Shown: positions 36,227 to 47,200 of the stretch, piece by piece | Position numbering within the stretch: the stretch's first letter is position 1 | How the letters are laid out: every line of letters begins with the position of its first letter | Assembly: GCA_039803925.1 (NCBI GenBank) | Contig: JBDRZL010000002.1 | Span: 1 to 64,000 of the forward strand | Reading direction: 5' to 3' | Origin: a candidate division WOR-3 bacterium | GTDB lineage: Bacteria > Hydrothermota > Hydrothermia > Hydrothermales > JAJRUZ01 | Length of the DNA stretch: 64,000 bases | The notes under the pieces: model-generated | Databases searched by the model: none | Seen by the model: the letters and a program-made list of their open reading frames with translations, nothing else | Told to the model about the DNA's origin: nothing | Program-made: the position numbers and the translations under genes

Positions 36227-36436
36227 CTATTTCTTAAGTTTTTCCTGAATTTGCTTTAATCTTCTAAGAACTCTTCTCCTTGCTGTGATAAACTCCTTTT
36301 TCCTCCTTTCAGATGGTTTTTCATAATGTTCTAATCTTTTTACCTCATCCATAATTCTATCTCTGTTTAAAATTTTTTTAAATCTTCTTAACATTTCTTC
36401 AAAACTTTCTCCTTCTCTTAGTTTTACACCTGTCAT
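36227..36436 (-). CDS. rpsU: 30S ribosomal protein S21
   Basis: 69 aa. Short, very basic, with GESFEEMLRRFKK, the RRKKEF motif and a basic C-terminal helix, as in bS21. It helps 30S initiation. First gene of the rpsU-mutS2-dnaG-rpoD stretch; a strong ribosome site (AAGGAGG) and a T-arm-like element precede it. Confidence 0.95.
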   Translation of the reverse strand: MTGVKLREGESFEEMLRRFKKILNRDRIMDEVKRLEHYEKPSERRKKEFITARRRVLRRLKQIQEKLKK

Positions 36437-36462
36437 AACTTTTTTCCTCCTTGCAGTTTAAC

Positions 36463-36475
36463 GGGAATAGAACCC
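36463..36475 (-). promoter_or_regulatory. T-arm-like 5' element (site 5) upstream of rpsU
   Basis: Minus strand GGGTTCTATTCCC, directly after the stop of the HIT gene and 26 nt before the rpsU ATG, followed by AAGGAGG. A weak TAAGAT lies 16 nt upstream of GGTTC; there may be no local promoter. Confidence 0.6.
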
Positions 36476-36476
36476 T

Positions 36477-36815
36477 TTATCCAGGAGGCCATCTTAAAAT
36501 TCTGCCTCCCAGTATATGAAAATGTAAATGAAAAATACTCTGCCCCGCCTCTTTGCCATCATTTATAACAATTCTATAACCTTCTCCGAGATTTTTTTCA
36601 AGTGCTATTTTACTTGCAACTCTTAACAAATGCCCAATTAAATAACTATCTTCTTCTTTCACTTCTCTTAAAGCACTAATATGCTTTTTGGGCACAATCA
36701 GAATGTGGACTGGAGCCTGTGGATTTATATCCTCAAATGCTAAAGATAAGTCGTCCTCATATACAATTTTTGAATTTATTTCTTTTTTTATGATTTTACA
36801 AAAAACACAATCCAT
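36477..36815 (-). CDS. HIT family (histidine triad nucleotide-binding) protein
   Basis: 112 aa. FCKII near the N-terminus with a CxxC (Cys3, Cys6), APVHILIVPKKHI, and the histidine triad HLHFH (96-100) followed by ILGGR. This is the HINT type that hydrolyses nucleoside phosphoramidates such as AMP-lysine. Its ATG overlaps the rsmE stop (TAATG), so translation is coupled. Confidence 0.93.
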   Translation of the reverse strand: MDCVFCKIIKKEINSKIVYEDDLSLAFEDINPQAPVHILIVPKKHISALREVKEEDSYLIGHLLRVASKIALEKNLGEGYRIVINDGKEAGQSIFHLHFHILGGRILRWPPG

Positions 36816-37540
36816 TATACATTCCTCCTTTCAGTTAAATATAGTAAAATGATTCCTGCAAATAAAAGTGCAGTTTCAGTTCTTAAAGTTCTTAATCCAA
36901 GATTCCACTCTTTAAAACCTTTCTTTCTCAAATAATTTATTTCTCCATCTGTAAAAGAACCCTCAGGACCTGCTACTATAACAGCCTTATTAAAATTCTT
37001 TTCCTTCAACTCAGGCATTGCTTTTATCTTTTCGTTCAGTAAAATTTTAAACTCATAATCACTTACATAATCACAAAATTCTTCTAAGTTCATGGGTTTT
37101 TCAATTAATGGTAATACACTTCTCCTTGATTGTTTCATCGCTGAAATTGCTATCTTATTCCATCTTAAAAATTTACCTTCTCCAGGAGATACCTCTGTTC
37201 TTTCAGTTAAAAGAGGAATAAATTTACTAACTCCAAGTTCAGTCCCCTTCTCTATTAAAAATTCCATTCTTTCACCTTTCAAAATACCGCAAGCGAATGT
37301 AAGTTCAAAAGGTATTTCATTGGGTCTTCTTCTTTTTTCAATAATATCACCCTCTGCATAACCATCTTCAGTTTTAGTAAGCAAAACTAAATATTCATCA
37401 CCCTCTCCATTTACAACTTTTATTATATCTTTTGGTTTTTTCCTTAAAACTCTATGTAGATGGTTATACTCCTCACCCACAATAAAAACTTTATTATCTT
37501 TTATATCACTTTTTTTAACATAAAAGTATCTTATATCCAT
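36815..37540 (-). CDS. rsmE: 16S rRNA (uracil-1498-N3)-methyltransferase RsmE
   Basis: 241 aa. N-terminal PUA-like domain (HLHRVLRKK), GILKGERMEFLIEKGTELGV, and the C-terminal SPOUT knot with VAGPEGSFTDGE (191-200) and LGLRTLRTETA (214-224). It methylates U1498 at the ribosome decoding site. Its ATG overlaps the dnaJ stop (TAATG). rsmE next to dnaJ is a common arrangement in other phyla too. Confidence 0.94.
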   Translation of the reverse strand: MDIRYFYVKKSDIKDNKVFIVGEEYNHLHRVLRKKPKDIIKVVNGEGDEYLVLLTKTEDGYAEGDIIEKRRRPNEIPFELTFACGILKGERMEFLIEKGTELGVSKFIPLLTERTEVSPGEGKFLRWNKIAISAMKQSRRSVLPLIEKPMNLEEFCDYVSDYEFKILLNEKIKAMPELKEKNFNKAVIVAGPEGSFTDGEINYLRKKGFKEWNLGLRTLRTETALLFAGIILLYLTERRNV

Positions 37541-38673
37541 TACTTTTTAATTTCTAATAATTTTTTTAAAATTTCTTTTTCTTCTTTTGAAACTTCCTTT
37601 GGAATCTCTACATCAATCTCTACAAAAAGATCACCCTTATTACCATTTAAATCCCTTAATCCCTGACCCCTAATTCTTAAAATCTCCCCAGTTTGAGTCC
37701 CATGGGGAATTTTAAGTTTTAGCTTTTTACCATTTAAAGAATCTATTGATACTTCTCCCCCCAACACAAGAATTGGATAAGGAACTTTCACTTTCATCTT
37801 CAAATCCTTACCCCTTCTTTCGAATCTATCATCTTTTATCTCATTAATCACAACTATAAGATCTCCAGATTTACCTCCTCTTAAACCTGCATTACCCATT
37901 CCTTTTAATCTCAACACCTTGCCTTCTTCAACTCCCGCAGGAATATTTATCTTAATCATTTCTTCTTTCACTACTCTTCCTGTACCCTTACAAGCTTCAC
38001 ATAGATCTCCTATTACTTTTCCAAATCCCCTACACGTGGGACAGGTAGATTGGGTTGCAAAATATCCAAAAGGTGTTCTACTTTCCCTTCTAACATACCC
38101 TGTTCCTCTACAAGTTTCACATGTTTTAAATGATTTAGATTTAGAGCCCATACCACCGCAGGTATCACACCTTACAAATCTTTTTACAAGAACTTTTTTA
38201 GATACTCCTGAATCAATTTCCTGTAATGTTAAAGAAATTTTTATTCTTAAATCTTCGCCGGGCTCTTGTGTAAAATATTCACTCTTTTCTCTTTCCCTCC
38301 TCCCTCCAAAAAGAAAATCAAAAATTGAGGAACCAAAACCAAAATCTTCAAAAATTCTTCCTATATCGCCGAAAATATCTTCAAGATCTTCAAAATGAGA
38401 AAAATCTCTCCATGTAAAATCTCCTTCTCTAAAAACTCCTGCACCTTTTAATCCTTCATGCCCGTATCTATCATAAATCTCTCTTTTCTTTGGATCACTC
38501 AATACCTCATAAGCCTCTGATATCTCCATAAATTTCTTTGCTGCCTCTTCTTTATTATTAGGGTTTCTATCAGGGTGATATTTTAAAGCTAATCTCTTAT
38601 AAGCCTTTTTTATCTCCTCCTGGGTTGCATCTCTACTAACCCCGAGTATTTCATAATAATCCTTCTTAGCCAT
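37540..38673 (-). CDS. dnaJ: Chaperone protein DnaJ
   Basis: 377 aa. J domain with YHPDRNP, a Gly/Phe-poor linker, a zinc-binding domain with four CxxCxGxG repeats ([32 protein letters not shown]), and C-terminal substrate-binding domains. It delivers clients to DnaK and stimulates its ATPase. Separated from dnaK by 7 bp. Confidence 0.97.
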   Translation of the reverse strand: MAKKDYYEILGVSRDATQEEIKKAYKRLALKYHPDRNPNNKEEAAKKFMEISEAYEVLSDPKKREIYDRYGHEGLKGAGVFREGDFTWRDFSHFEDLEDIFGDIGRIFEDFGFGSSIFDFLFGGRREREKSEYFTQEPGEDLRIKISLTLQEIDSGVSKKVLVKRFVRCDTCGGMGSKSKSFKTCETCRGTGYVRRESRTPFGYFATQSTCPTCRGFGKVIGDLCEACKGTGRVVKEEMIKINIPAGVEEGKVLRLKGMGNAGLRGGKSGDLIVVINEIKDDRFERRGKDLKMKVKVPYPILVLGGEVSIDSLNGKKLKLKIPHGTQTGEILRIRGQGLRDLNGNKGDLFVEIDVEIPKEVSKEEKEILKKLLEIKK

Positions 38674-38680
38674 TTATTTT

Positions 38681-40609
38681 TTAATCAATAACCTCGTAAT
38701 CTGCATCTACTGTTTTATCTTTTCCCTTACCCTCCTTTTTTTCTTCTACTTTTTCTTCTGTTGGATTCCTCATATTGTCTGTTCCTCTTCCTCTACCTGA
38801 ATAAAACTCAGCACCTCTTCCATGCTGATAAATTTCCTCTGTTGCTTGATACCAGACTTCCTGCAATTCTTTCATTTTATCCTTTATATAACCCGCATCA
38901 TCTTTTTTCATAGCTTCTCTTAGTTCATTCAACTTCTCCATTACTCTGCTTTTCTTACTGGAATCAACCTTATCACCAAGATCCCTGAGTGATTTTTCTA
39001 CAGTGTAAATAAATGAATCTGCCTGATTTTTTGTATCTATAAGTTCCTTTCTCTTTCTATCCTCCTCCGCATGCATTTCTGCTTCTTTTATCATTTTTTG
39101 AATCTCTTCCTCAGTTAAACCTGAAGAAGAATGGACTCTTACTTTTTGTTCCCTTCCTGTTGCAAGATCCTTTGCTGATACATGTAAAATTCCATCAGCA
39201 TCAATTTCAAACGTAACCTCAATTTGAGGAACACCCCTTGGAGCAGGTGGTATACCGTAAAGTTCAAACCTTGCAAGAGATCTATTATCTTTTGCCATTG
39301 GTCTTTCACCCTGTAATACGTGAATGGTAACAGCAGTTTGATTATCTTGAGCAGTTGTAAAGATTTCAGATTTTCTGACAGGAATAGTAGTATTTCTTGG
39401 AATTATAACAGTCATAACACCTCCAAGTGTTTCTACACCAAGAGAAAGAGGTGTAACATCAAGAAGGACAATATCTCTTTTTACTTCACCTGCAAGAACT
39501 GCTGCCTGAATCGCTGCACCCATTGCTACTACTTCATCGGGATTAACACCTTTATGAGGTTCTCTTCCAAAGAAACTTCTTACAGCTTCCTGAACTGCTG
39601 GAACTCTCGTCATTCCTCCAACAAGAATCACCTCGTTTATATCAGAAGGTCTCAATTTTGCATCCTCAAGTGCCCTTTTACATATTTCTATTGTTCTATC
39701 AATCAAATCTCTTACCATTGCTTCAAATCTTGCCCTTGTTAATTCTCTTTCAATATGCTTAGGACCTGCAATAAAAGGAAGTGATATTGTTGTAGTCATC
39801 ATTGTTGAAAGTTCAATTTTAGCTTTTTCCGCAGCTTCCTTTAATCTCTGCATTGCGGATCTATCCTTTCTCAAATCAATCCCTTCTTCTTTTAAAAACT
39901 CCTCAACGAGCCAGTCTATAATTCTCTGGTCAAAATCATCACCACCTAAATGAGTATCACCATTTGTTGATTTTACTTCAAAAACTCCCTCTTCTGAAAG
40001 TTCAAGAATTGATATATCAAATGTTCCCCCACCTAAATCATATACAGCAACTTTAATATCTTTCTGTTTATCAAGACCATAAGCAAGAGCAGCAGCAGTA
40101 GGTTCATTAATAATTCTCAAAACTTCAAGCCCTGCTATTCTACCTGCATCCTTTGTAGCTTGTCTCTGAGCATCATTAAAATATGCTGGAACTGTTATTA
40201 CAGCCTGAGTTATCTTTTCACCAAGATACTCTTCAGCACTTTCTTTTAAATATCTTAAAATAAATGCTGAAATTTCAGGAGGAGAATATATTTTATCCCT
40301 TATTTTAACTCTTGCATCATCATGTGGACCTCTTACAACTTCATAGGGAACTCTTCTAATCTCCTCCAGAACTTCATCATACCTTCTGCCCATAAATCTC
40401 TTTATAGAATAAACTGTATTTTCAGCATTAACAATTGCCTGTCTTTTTGCAATGCTTCCCACTATTATTTCTCCTGTTTCTCTAAAAGAAACAACAGAAG
40501 GGGTAACTCTTCCACCTTCTTTATTCGGAATTACTTTCGGTTCATTTCCTTCCATAATTGCAAGGCAGGAGTTAGTGGTTCCGAGATCTATACCAACCGC
40601 CTTTGCCAT
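38681..40609 (-). CDS. dnaK: Chaperone protein DnaK (Hsp70)
   Basis: 642 aa. [16 protein letters not shown] at the N-terminus, [14 protein letters not shown] and [14 protein letters not shown] of the ATPase domain, the linker [14 protein letters not shown], and a C-terminus ending DADYEVID. It binds unfolded polypeptides in an ATP cycle run by DnaJ and GrpE, whose genes flank it. ATG with a GGAGG ribosome site. A T-arm-like element in the grpE 3' end precedes it. I found no CIRCE inverted repeat. Confidence 0.98.
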   Translation of the reverse strand: MAKAVGIDLGTTNSCLAIMEGNEPKVIPNKEGGRVTPSVVSFRETGEIIVGSIAKRQAIVNAENTVYSIKRFMGRRYDEVLEEIRRVPYEVVRGPHDDARVKIRDKIYSPPEISAFILRYLKESAEEYLGEKITQAVITVPAYFNDAQRQATKDAGRIAGLEVLRIINEPTAAALAYGLDKQKDIKVAVYDLGGGTFDISILELSEEGVFEVKSTNGDTHLGGDDFDQRIIDWLVEEFLKEEGIDLRKDRSAMQRLKEAAEKAKIELSTMMTTTISLPFIAGPKHIERELTRARFEAMVRDLIDRTIEICKRALEDAKLRPSDINEVILVGGMTRVPAVQEAVRSFFGREPHKGVNPDEVVAMGAAIQAAVLAGEVKRDIVLLDVTPLSLGVETLGGVMTVIIPRNTTIPVRKSEIFTTAQDNQTAVTIHVLQGERPMAKDNRSLARFELYGIPPAPRGVPQIEVTFEIDADGILHVSAKDLATGREQKVRVHSSSGLTEEEIQKMIKEAEMHAEEDRKRKELIDTKNQADSFIYTVEKSLRDLGDKVDSSKKSRVMEKLNELREAMKKDDAGYIKDKMKELQEVWYQATEEIYQHGRGAEFYSGRGRGTDNMRNPTEEKVEEKKEGKGKDKTVDADYEVID

Positions 40610-40613
40610 ATTT

Positions 40614-41165
40614 TTATTCCTCCTTTTCTATTTCACTTTTTTTGGGAATTGAACCCATTTCTTTCTTTTCTTCTTTAAAAAACCCTACAACCACTTTCGC
40701 TGGATTTATTGCTTTGCCCATAAATTTCAATCCTCTTTGAACACTTTTTATTATTTTTTTGTCTAAACTTTTATCAAAAACTTCCTGTAAATCAACAGCT
40801 TCATGAAACTCTGGATTAAAATCCTCGCCTTCCACTGGTTCTATTATCTCACCCCCTTCCTCATTCAATATATTAATAAATTGTTTGTAAATCATTTCTA
40901 CACCTTTTTTAAGATTAAGAGTATCATTATTATTTTCATTAATTATTTCTAATGCTCTTCCTAAATTATCAATTGCTAAAAAAAACTTCTGAATCAATTC
41001 TTTTTTTCCTTCATTTTTTGCCCCTTTAAACTCCTCCTCTTTTCTTTTTTTAAATTTGTTGAAATCCATAATTGTTCGTGTATAGAGTTCTCTAAACTCT
41101 TCTGCTTCTTTATAATTAAAAAGCAATTCTTCTTTAATTCTTTCAAGCCATTTCTTTTTTTCCAT
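40614..41165 (-). CDS. grpE: Nucleotide exchange factor GrpE
   Basis: 183 aa. N-terminal coiled coil, then [30 protein letters not shown], and the conserved C-terminal beta domain with [10 protein letters not shown] and NPAKVVVGF. It releases ADP from DnaK. The promoter's -10 box ends 6 nt before the ATG, so a leaderless transcript is expected. The C-terminal residues from about 171 on are extra to the family and encode the T-arm-like element on the mRNA. Confidence 0.94.
   Translation of the reverse strand: MEKKKWLERIKEELLFNYKEAEEFRELYTRTIMDFNKFKKRKEEEFKGAKNEGKKELIQKFFLAIDNLGRALEIINENNNDTLNLKKGVEMIYKQFINILNEEGGEIIEPVEGEDFNPEFHEAVDLQEVFDKSLDKKIIKSVQRGLKFMGKAINPAKVVVGFFKEEKKEMGSIPKKSEIEKEE
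40644..40656 (-). promoter_or_regulatory. T-arm-like 5' element (site 6) upstream of dnaK
   Basis: Minus strand GGGTTCAATTCCC, located in the last codons of grpE and 34 nt before the dnaK ATG. I see no -10 box at the 9-nt spacing, so here the element may act on a read-through or processed transcript. Confidence 0.6.
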
Positions 41166-41171
41166 TATATT

Positions 41172-41200
41172 TAAATACTATTAAAGTAAAATTTTTTCAA
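41172..41200 (-). promoter_or_regulatory. Promoter for the grpE-dnaK-dnaJ operon, predicted leaderless
   Basis: Minus strand TTGAAA (41200-41195), 17-bp spacer, TATTTA (41177-41172), 6 nt to the grpE ATG. It lies in the 37-bp gap after the carboxyltransferase gene. It looks like an ordinary housekeeping-type promoter, with no heat-shock operator seen. Confidence 0.5.
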
Positions 41201-41202
41201 GT

Positions 41203-42738
41203 TTATAAAGGTATATTTCCATGTTTCTTCGGTGGTAAACCCTGTCTTTTATTTCTTAAAAGTTTCAGACCTTTTATAATCCACTTTCTTGTTTTACGGG
41301 GCTCAATAACATCATCAATATAACCATAAGCCGCTGCATAGTAAGGATTAGCAAATTTATCCCTGTACATTTTTGTAAGCTCTTTCCTTAATTCTTCCGG
41401 ATTTTCTGCTTCCTGGATCTCTTTTCTGTAAATAATGTTTATTGCACCTTCAGGTCCCATAACGGCAATCTCTGCGGTTGGCCAAGCTAAATTTATATCT
41501 CCTCTTACCTGTTTTGAAGATAATACACAATAAGCTCCTCCGTAACTTTTTCTTGTTATTACTGTAATTTTAGGAACTGTTGCTTCACAATATGCGTAAA
41601 GAAGTTTTGCCCCTTCCTTTATAATACCCCTGTGCTCTTGATAAACACCTGGTAAAAATCCCGGAACATCCTCGAAGGTAATTATAGGAATATTAAAAGC
41701 ATCGCAGAATCTAACAAATCTTGCTGCTTTTATTGAAGCATCAACATCAATAGCACCAGCAAGATGCATTGGCTCTTGAGCAACTATTCCTACACTGAAA
41801 CCACCGATTCTTGCAAATCCAACTATTATATTTGGTGCATATTTCTCATGAACTTCAAAGAAAACTCCATTATCCACTACTCTTCTGATTATCTCTTTCA
41901 TCTCATAGGGAGCATTTGGATCTTCAGGAATAATATCATCAAGCTCTGGATCTTCTCTGTCTTCCGGGTCTCCTGTATCTATGAAAGGTGGTTCCTCCAT
42001 ATTGTTCTGGGGCAAATAAGTCAAAAGGGTTCTTATTCCACCCATAACCTCCTCCTCACTATCATAAACAAAATGAGCAACTCCACTTTTCTCTGCATGA
42101 ACATCAGCTCCACCAAGTTCTTCAAAATTAACATCCTCATGGGTAACTGCCTTAATAACATCAGGACCAGTTATAAACATATAACTTGTTTTCCTCACCA
42201 TAAAAATAAAATCTGTTAAAGCAGGAGAATAAACTGCCCCACCTGCACAGGGTCCTAAAATTGCTGAAATCTGCGGAACAACACCTGATAGAAGGGTATT
42301 TCTTAAAAATATTTCTGCATAACCTGCAAGAGAAGCCACACCCTCCTGAATTCTTGCACCACCTGAGTCGTTAAGCCCAATTATAGGTACTCCAATCCTT
42401 AAAGCAATATCAAAAATCTTTTTAATTTTATCCGCATGAGCAAGAGAAAGTGTGCCACCAAAAACCGTAAAATCCTGTGAAAATACTAAAACATCTCTTC
42501 CATGTATCTTAGCAAAACCAGTAACAACACCATCACCTAATATCTTAGGGAGGTCAAATTCTGTGATTCTGTGAGTAACAAACATATCAATTTCTTGAAA
42601 ACTACCTTCATCTACAAGAAGTTCTATTCTTTCTCTTGCTGTCTTTTTACCTTTTTCTTTATGTTTTTTTATTTTTTCCTCTCCACCTCCCTTTAGTGCT
42701 TCTTCTCTTAATTTTTTTAATTTTTCAAATTTATCCAT
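41203..42738 (-). CDS. Acyl-CoA carboxylase, carboxyltransferase (beta) subunit
   Basis: 511 aa from the ATG at 42738, which follows GGTGA. The frame is open to 42828, but that would overlap dtd and adds a foreign hydrophobic stretch. The biotin-dependent carboxyltransferase fold is clear: LNDSGGARIQEGV, ILGPCAGGAVYSPALTDF, DVPGFLPGVYQE, RKSYGGAYCVLSSK. It matches propionyl-/methylmalonyl-CoA carboxylase or decarboxylase subunits. No biotin carboxylase or biotin carrier gene is adjacent, so the acyl substrate and direction (carboxylase or decarboxylase) stay open. Confidence 0.9.
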   Translation of the reverse strand: MDKFEKLKKLREEALKGGGEEKIKKHKEKGKKTARERIELLVDEGSFQEIDMFVTHRITEFDLPKILGDGVVTGFAKIHGRDVLVFSQDFTVFGGTLSLAHADKIKKIFDIALRIGVPIIGLNDSGGARIQEGVASLAGYAEIFLRNTLLSGVVPQISAILGPCAGGAVYSPALTDFIFMVRKTSYMFITGPDVIKAVTHEDVNFEELGGADVHAEKSGVAHFVYDSEEEVMGGIRTLLTYLPQNNMEEPPFIDTGDPEDREDPELDDIIPEDPNAPYEMKEIIRRVVDNGVFFEVHEKYAPNIIVGFARIGGFSVGIVAQEPMHLAGAIDVDASIKAARFVRFCDAFNIPIITFEDVPGFLPGVYQEHRGIIKEGAKLLYAYCEATVPKITVITRKSYGGAYCVLSSKQVRGDINLAWPTAEIAVMGPEGAINIIYRKEIQEAENPEELRKELTKMYRDKFANPYYAAAYGYIDDVIEPRKTRKWIIKGLKLLRNKRQGLPPKKHGNIPL

Positions 42739-42742
42739 GGTA

Positions 42743-43195
42743 TCACCTGAATTTTTCCTTAGTATCCAGAAAAATTGTAACAGGACCGGAATTAACATGA
42801 TAAACTTCCATATAAGCTCCGAATTCACCTTCTATAACTTTTAAATTACTTTCCTTTAATTTATTAACAAAAAAATTGAACTTTTCAATCGCCTTTACTT
42901 TCTCTTCAGAATTGTCAAAGGAAGGTCTATTACCTTTTTTAATATCTGCACATAATGTGAAATTAGATATAACAAGTATATCCCCACTTACATCTAAAAC
43001 ACTTAAATTCAACTTTCCCTGATTGTCATCAAAAATTCTCAAATTTAAAATTTTATTAACTGCCCACTCAATTTCCTGAATCGAATCATTTTTACAGATA
43101 CCCACAAATAAAAGAAGACCCTTATTGATACTTAAAACTTTGTTCTCATTAATCTTTACATAACCTTCTTTTATTCTTTCAATAACTATTTTCAT
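42743..43195 (-). CDS. dtd: D-aminoacyl-tRNA deacylase
   Basis: 150 aa, full length. Removes D-amino acids (and misloaded Gly) from tRNA. The two DTD motifs are present with small changes: SNFTL at the position of the usual SQFTL, and NSGPVT at the NxGP(V/F)T site. Overlaps the DUF763 gene by 4 nt (ATGA). Confidence 0.93.
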   Translation of the reverse strand: MKIVIERIKEGYVKINENKVLSINKGLLLFVGICKNDSIQEIEWAVNKILNLRIFDDNQGKLNLSVLDVSGDILVISNFTLCADIKKGNRPSFDNSEEKVKAIEKFNFFVNKLKESNLKVIEGEFGAYMEVYHVNSGPVTIFLDTKEKFR

Positions 43196-44232
43196 CTTAC
43201 AAAATAGTATAATCTTTTAAGTAAAAAACTTCTATCTTCTCTTCCAAATCCTCTTCTTTTTGATATAATTCTTTCAAGTATTTCAATAGTTTTATCATAT
43301 TCTCTTCTATTTATCCTATAAGGAGTCCCATCTTTTCCGCCATGGGCAAAAGAAAATCTTGCAGGGTCAGTGTAATCCGGCTTTTCTCCATATAAAATAA
43401 CTGAAAGAAGGGTTAAAACTCTTAAAGTTTTTTCACCAACTCCTTTTATTAAAAGAATTTTTTCAAATTTATCAATATTTTTCTTATAAAAATTTATACT
43501 AATCTGATAAATTTTTTTCTTATCTAAGTCACTTAATTTAATTTCGTGTCTAAAGGGCATTTTATAAATTTCCTTAATTCCCTCTTCTTTTATTAATCTC
43601 AAAATATTTTCCCTTATTTTTCTATTCCTTTCAGACACAAGATTTAAAACTGATTTTTCTCTTCTTTCAGCGATTATCCCTGAATGGGGTTCATTTGTTA
43701 AATCTATCAATTTTTTAGAAAAAATATGATATCTTCTTGCAGTTCTCTTTGAAGGATTCATTCCCTGCTGAATAGTTAACCAGTTTCCCTTACTATCAAA
43801 CCAGAAGGTGTGATGATAGAGAGTGTGCCCATCCTGAACACAAATATTATCAATTTTAGCTGTTAAACGGGAAAGTTTAATAAATAAAGAAGCATCAATA
43901 TTTACTTTATCACTTATTTTCAAAATTTCATCAGGTGTTTTTAAAGCTACTTTACCTTTTCCTCCAGTTATATATATGGGGATATTCCTATCTCTAAAAC
44001 CCTCTTTCAAAGCACCTGTTAGAGTTGTTGTAAGTCCTGAAGAATGCCAGTCAAATCCAAGGAAACATCCAAAGCTTTGAAACCATAAAGGATCAGAAAA
44101 TTTTTCCAATATTAATTCTGTGTCAAACTCTTCAAGCATGTATTCAACAATCAGGGATGATAATTTTTTCATTTTTTGAAAAAGCCATTCCGGTGCTTTT
44201 CCGGAATGTAAAGGTAAACTAATTATATCCAT
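43192..44232 (-). CDS. DUF763 domain protein
   Basis: 346 aa. Matches the DUF763 family, common in archaea and thermophilic bacteria and of unknown function: LPLHSGKAPEWLFQKM at the start, GFDWHSSG, ITGGKGK, NWLTIQQGMN, and SDPARFSFAHGGKDGTPY-type residues near the C-terminus. A helix-hairpin-helix like LLIKGVGEKTLRVLTL (about residues 259-275) suggests contact with nucleic acid; that is inference. Sits 6 bp from the MCP-fusion gene and overlaps dtd. Confidence 0.85.
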   Translation of the reverse strand: MDIISLPLHSGKAPEWLFQKMKKLSSLIVEYMLEEFDTELILEKFSDPLWFQSFGCFLGFDWHSSGLTTTLTGALKEGFRDRNIPIYITGGKGKVALKTPDEILKISDKVNIDASLFIKLSRLTAKIDNICVQDGHTLYHHTFWFDSKGNWLTIQQGMNPSKRTARRYHIFSKKLIDLTNEPHSGIIAERREKSVLNLVSERNRKIRENILRLIKEEGIKEIYKMPFRHEIKLSDLDKKKIYQISINFYKKNIDKFEKILLIKGVGEKTLRVLTLLSVILYGEKPDYTDPARFSFAHGGKDGTPYRINRREYDKTIEILERIISKRRGFGREDRSFLLKRLYYFVR

Positions 44233-44238
44233 TTATTT

Positions 44239-47200
44239 TTATGGAAATTTAAAAGCAATCTCCAATCTGAAGTGTCCCAATGGATGGGGCCAAATTCCAA
44301 GAACTTTATCAGACAAAAGAACCCTTTCATAGGGATGATATAAAAATATGCAAGGTGCATCTTCTAATATTTTCTTTTCTATCTCCTGATAAATTTTCTT
44401 CCTTATTTCAGGTATTCTAACTCTCCTTGCTTCTTCAATCAATTTATCAACAAGGGAGTTTGAATATTTTGCTTCATTAGCTCCTGATTTAATGGAATTT
44501 GAATGATACATTGGATAAACAATACTGTCAGGATCACCGGTATCTGCTACCCAACCAATTGTATGACATTCAGTTTTATCTAAATGAACAGATTCAAGAA
44601 ATTCTTTCCATGGTTTTACTTCAATTTGAACTTCAATTCCAAGCTTTTCAAAACACTCTTTAATAAACTCAGCATTTCTCCTGTATGCTGTACTTTCAGA
44701 AACAGTAAGCTTTATTTTAATGGGTAATTTCACTCCAGACTTAGATAATTCCTCTTTTGCTTTCTCAATATCAAACTCATATCCTTTTAAATCAGGATTA
44801 TAAACCTCTGATGAAGGAGCAAAAATTCCATTAGCCTTTATTGATCTACCTTTTAATATTTCTTTTATAAATTTCTCTTTATCAAAAGCATAATTCAAGG
44901 CTTTACGAAAGTGAATGTTATTAAAGGGATACTTCCTGTTATTAAAATCAAGCCTATGAATTGAAAGTTCTGGGACTGTTTTTATTTTCTGGAAATAATT
45001 AGGTGCTTTTTCCTTTAAAATTTCTTCTTCTTCATAGGAAGGCTCAAGCACATCTAATTCGCCTTTTAAAAACATATTTAAAAAAATTATTGTTTCTTTT
45101 TCTTTAATTAAAAAGATAATCCTATCCACATTAGCTCTTCCCGCAAAATAATCATCAAAAGCCACAAGTTCTATATACTCATCCTTTTTATAATCTTTAA
45201 GAATAAAAGGACCCAAACCTATTAAATCACCATTTTTCTCCCTTGTAATAGCTGCATTGACAAGAGCAAGATTATAAATGAAAGGAACAAAAGGATACTC
45301 AAGTTCTACTTCTATTCTATAATCATCTACAATTCTTATACCCTCAACAAAATTTTTTGTACCTTCAATAAAATCCTTAGCTCCTTTTATCATATCAAAA
45401 TAATTTCTGTAATTTCCCTTTAAAGTTCTCATTAAAGAATCTCTAACATCATGGGATGTCATAATTTCTCCATTATGAAACTTTACATTTTTTCTAAGGT
45501 AAAAAATATACAATTTACCCTCTTTTTCTATTTCAAATTTTTCGACAAGAAAAGGTATTACTTTACTTGAAATTGGAGAAACCATAAATAAAGACCTGTG
45601 AATATTTTCAAGAATTGTGTTACTTGTAGCATCCGTTGCCATGTAGGGATTCAAATTAGCAGGATTACTATTTAGAGGTAACCTCAAAACAATTTCCTCT
45701 ACAGATTTTTCTCCTTCCTCATCTATGTAAGGTAATCTCCTTACTACCTTCTCCTTAACATCTGATATATCTTTCTTAGTATCTGCCATCAATCTTTCAA
45801 TATCCTTGAACTTTAGAGTTAATTGATTTATAAATTCTTCGAGTATAACAAAGGTGTCCTTAAATTTTTCTATATCACTTCCTATACTATCTGTCATTTC
45901 ACCTATCTTATCAAAACTTTCTTCAAGTATCTCAATTTCTTTTTTCATATCAAAAAAACTTATGTCCTTTTCATACTCAGTAAATAAACTCTCTTTAGCT
46001 ATCGCTAAGCTTGTAATTTCTTTTATAAATCCTATAATCTCCTCTGACAAAGATATAGAATTTCTGACTCTTTCTTTGAGCTCCATAGATAGGGGATCTT
46101 CTTTTATACCTGCCCTTGCTGTTTCAACTGATGAGTAAAGGGAGAGAATTTCTCCGTCTTTTAAATCTTCTTTCATCTGTCTCAAATACTTTAAAAATTT
46201 AAAATCGGTTCTTTCAAGATTGAAAGATTCTCGATAAGAAATTAAATAGGAAAAAAACTCATTTATAACTTTATCCATATTATTAATTTGATCCAGATAG
46301 TAAGAAACATTTAACTTGAAATTTTTAAGAGTTAACTCTTCTAAGTCCTTTATCCTTTTATCCTGAATTTTAATTTTTCCAACAATACTCCTTAAAATAT
46401 CTAATTTCTTCTCCCATTCATCCTTACTCTTTTCAAAATTAGAAAATCTATTACTTAACTCTTTTATAATTAAATCTATATTATTTGAAAAGAACTCAAT
46501 CTTATTATTTATTCTCTTTTTAAGATAAATAGGTGATGAGGAAGCTAAATCCATTATTTCATAAAGAGATTCAAGAATTTCTTCATTCCCTTTAAAAATC
46601 TCTGAATAAATAAGCACCTTCTCAGCATCATTAAAAAAGAGAGTGCTTTTTGTTTCAAGATCTATTATGTTCCTAAATAATTCATCTAAAAGAGTTTTTC
46701 TCTCTGAATATATCAAAACAAGATCCTTTAGAGTATTCAAAAAATTCTTTATAGATTCCTTTAATTTTTCAAATATCTCGCTCAAAATTTTTTCATATTT
46801 ATTTAATTCTCCAACCAGCTCCAGAATTTTGTTTTGTTTTAGTTTTAAAGACTCAAAATTATCTTTAATCTTTTCAACATCCAAAGAAAGAATTTTTGCA
46901 TGCAATATAATCCTCTGTGCCAATTTCGATAATTCCTGAGAAACCACAGATAAACCTTTACCTTTCTCTCCAAGATGATAAGCCTTTATTTCAGAATTCC
47001 TTGAAACAATCTCTATATAATGAATCTCCTCCAGCAATTTTTCAGTATTCTCAGTCAACTTATCGAAGAATCTTAAAACTTTTTCTATCCTCCCAATTTC
47101 TTTGTTGTAAAAGGAAAGATAAAGAGGTAACTTATTATAGATTTTTAGTAATTCTCCTTCAACTTTACTGGAAATATCACCTATTTTTAATGTTGTTTCC

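Noticed and set aside
40609-41203. CIRCE/HrcA operator ahead of grpE or dnaK
   Set aside because: No TTAGCACTC/GAGTGCTAA-type inverted repeat was found in the gaps before grpE or dnaK.
42739-42828. N-terminal extension of the carboxyltransferase
   Set aside because: It overlaps dtd, is unlike family members, and a good ATG with GGTGA exists at 42738.
45650-45720. MCP/solute-binding fusion as an assembly or frameshift artefact
   Set aside because: The frame is continuous through the junction, with no internal start, ribosome site or stop, and coding character is unchanged. An artefact cannot be fully excluded without read data.
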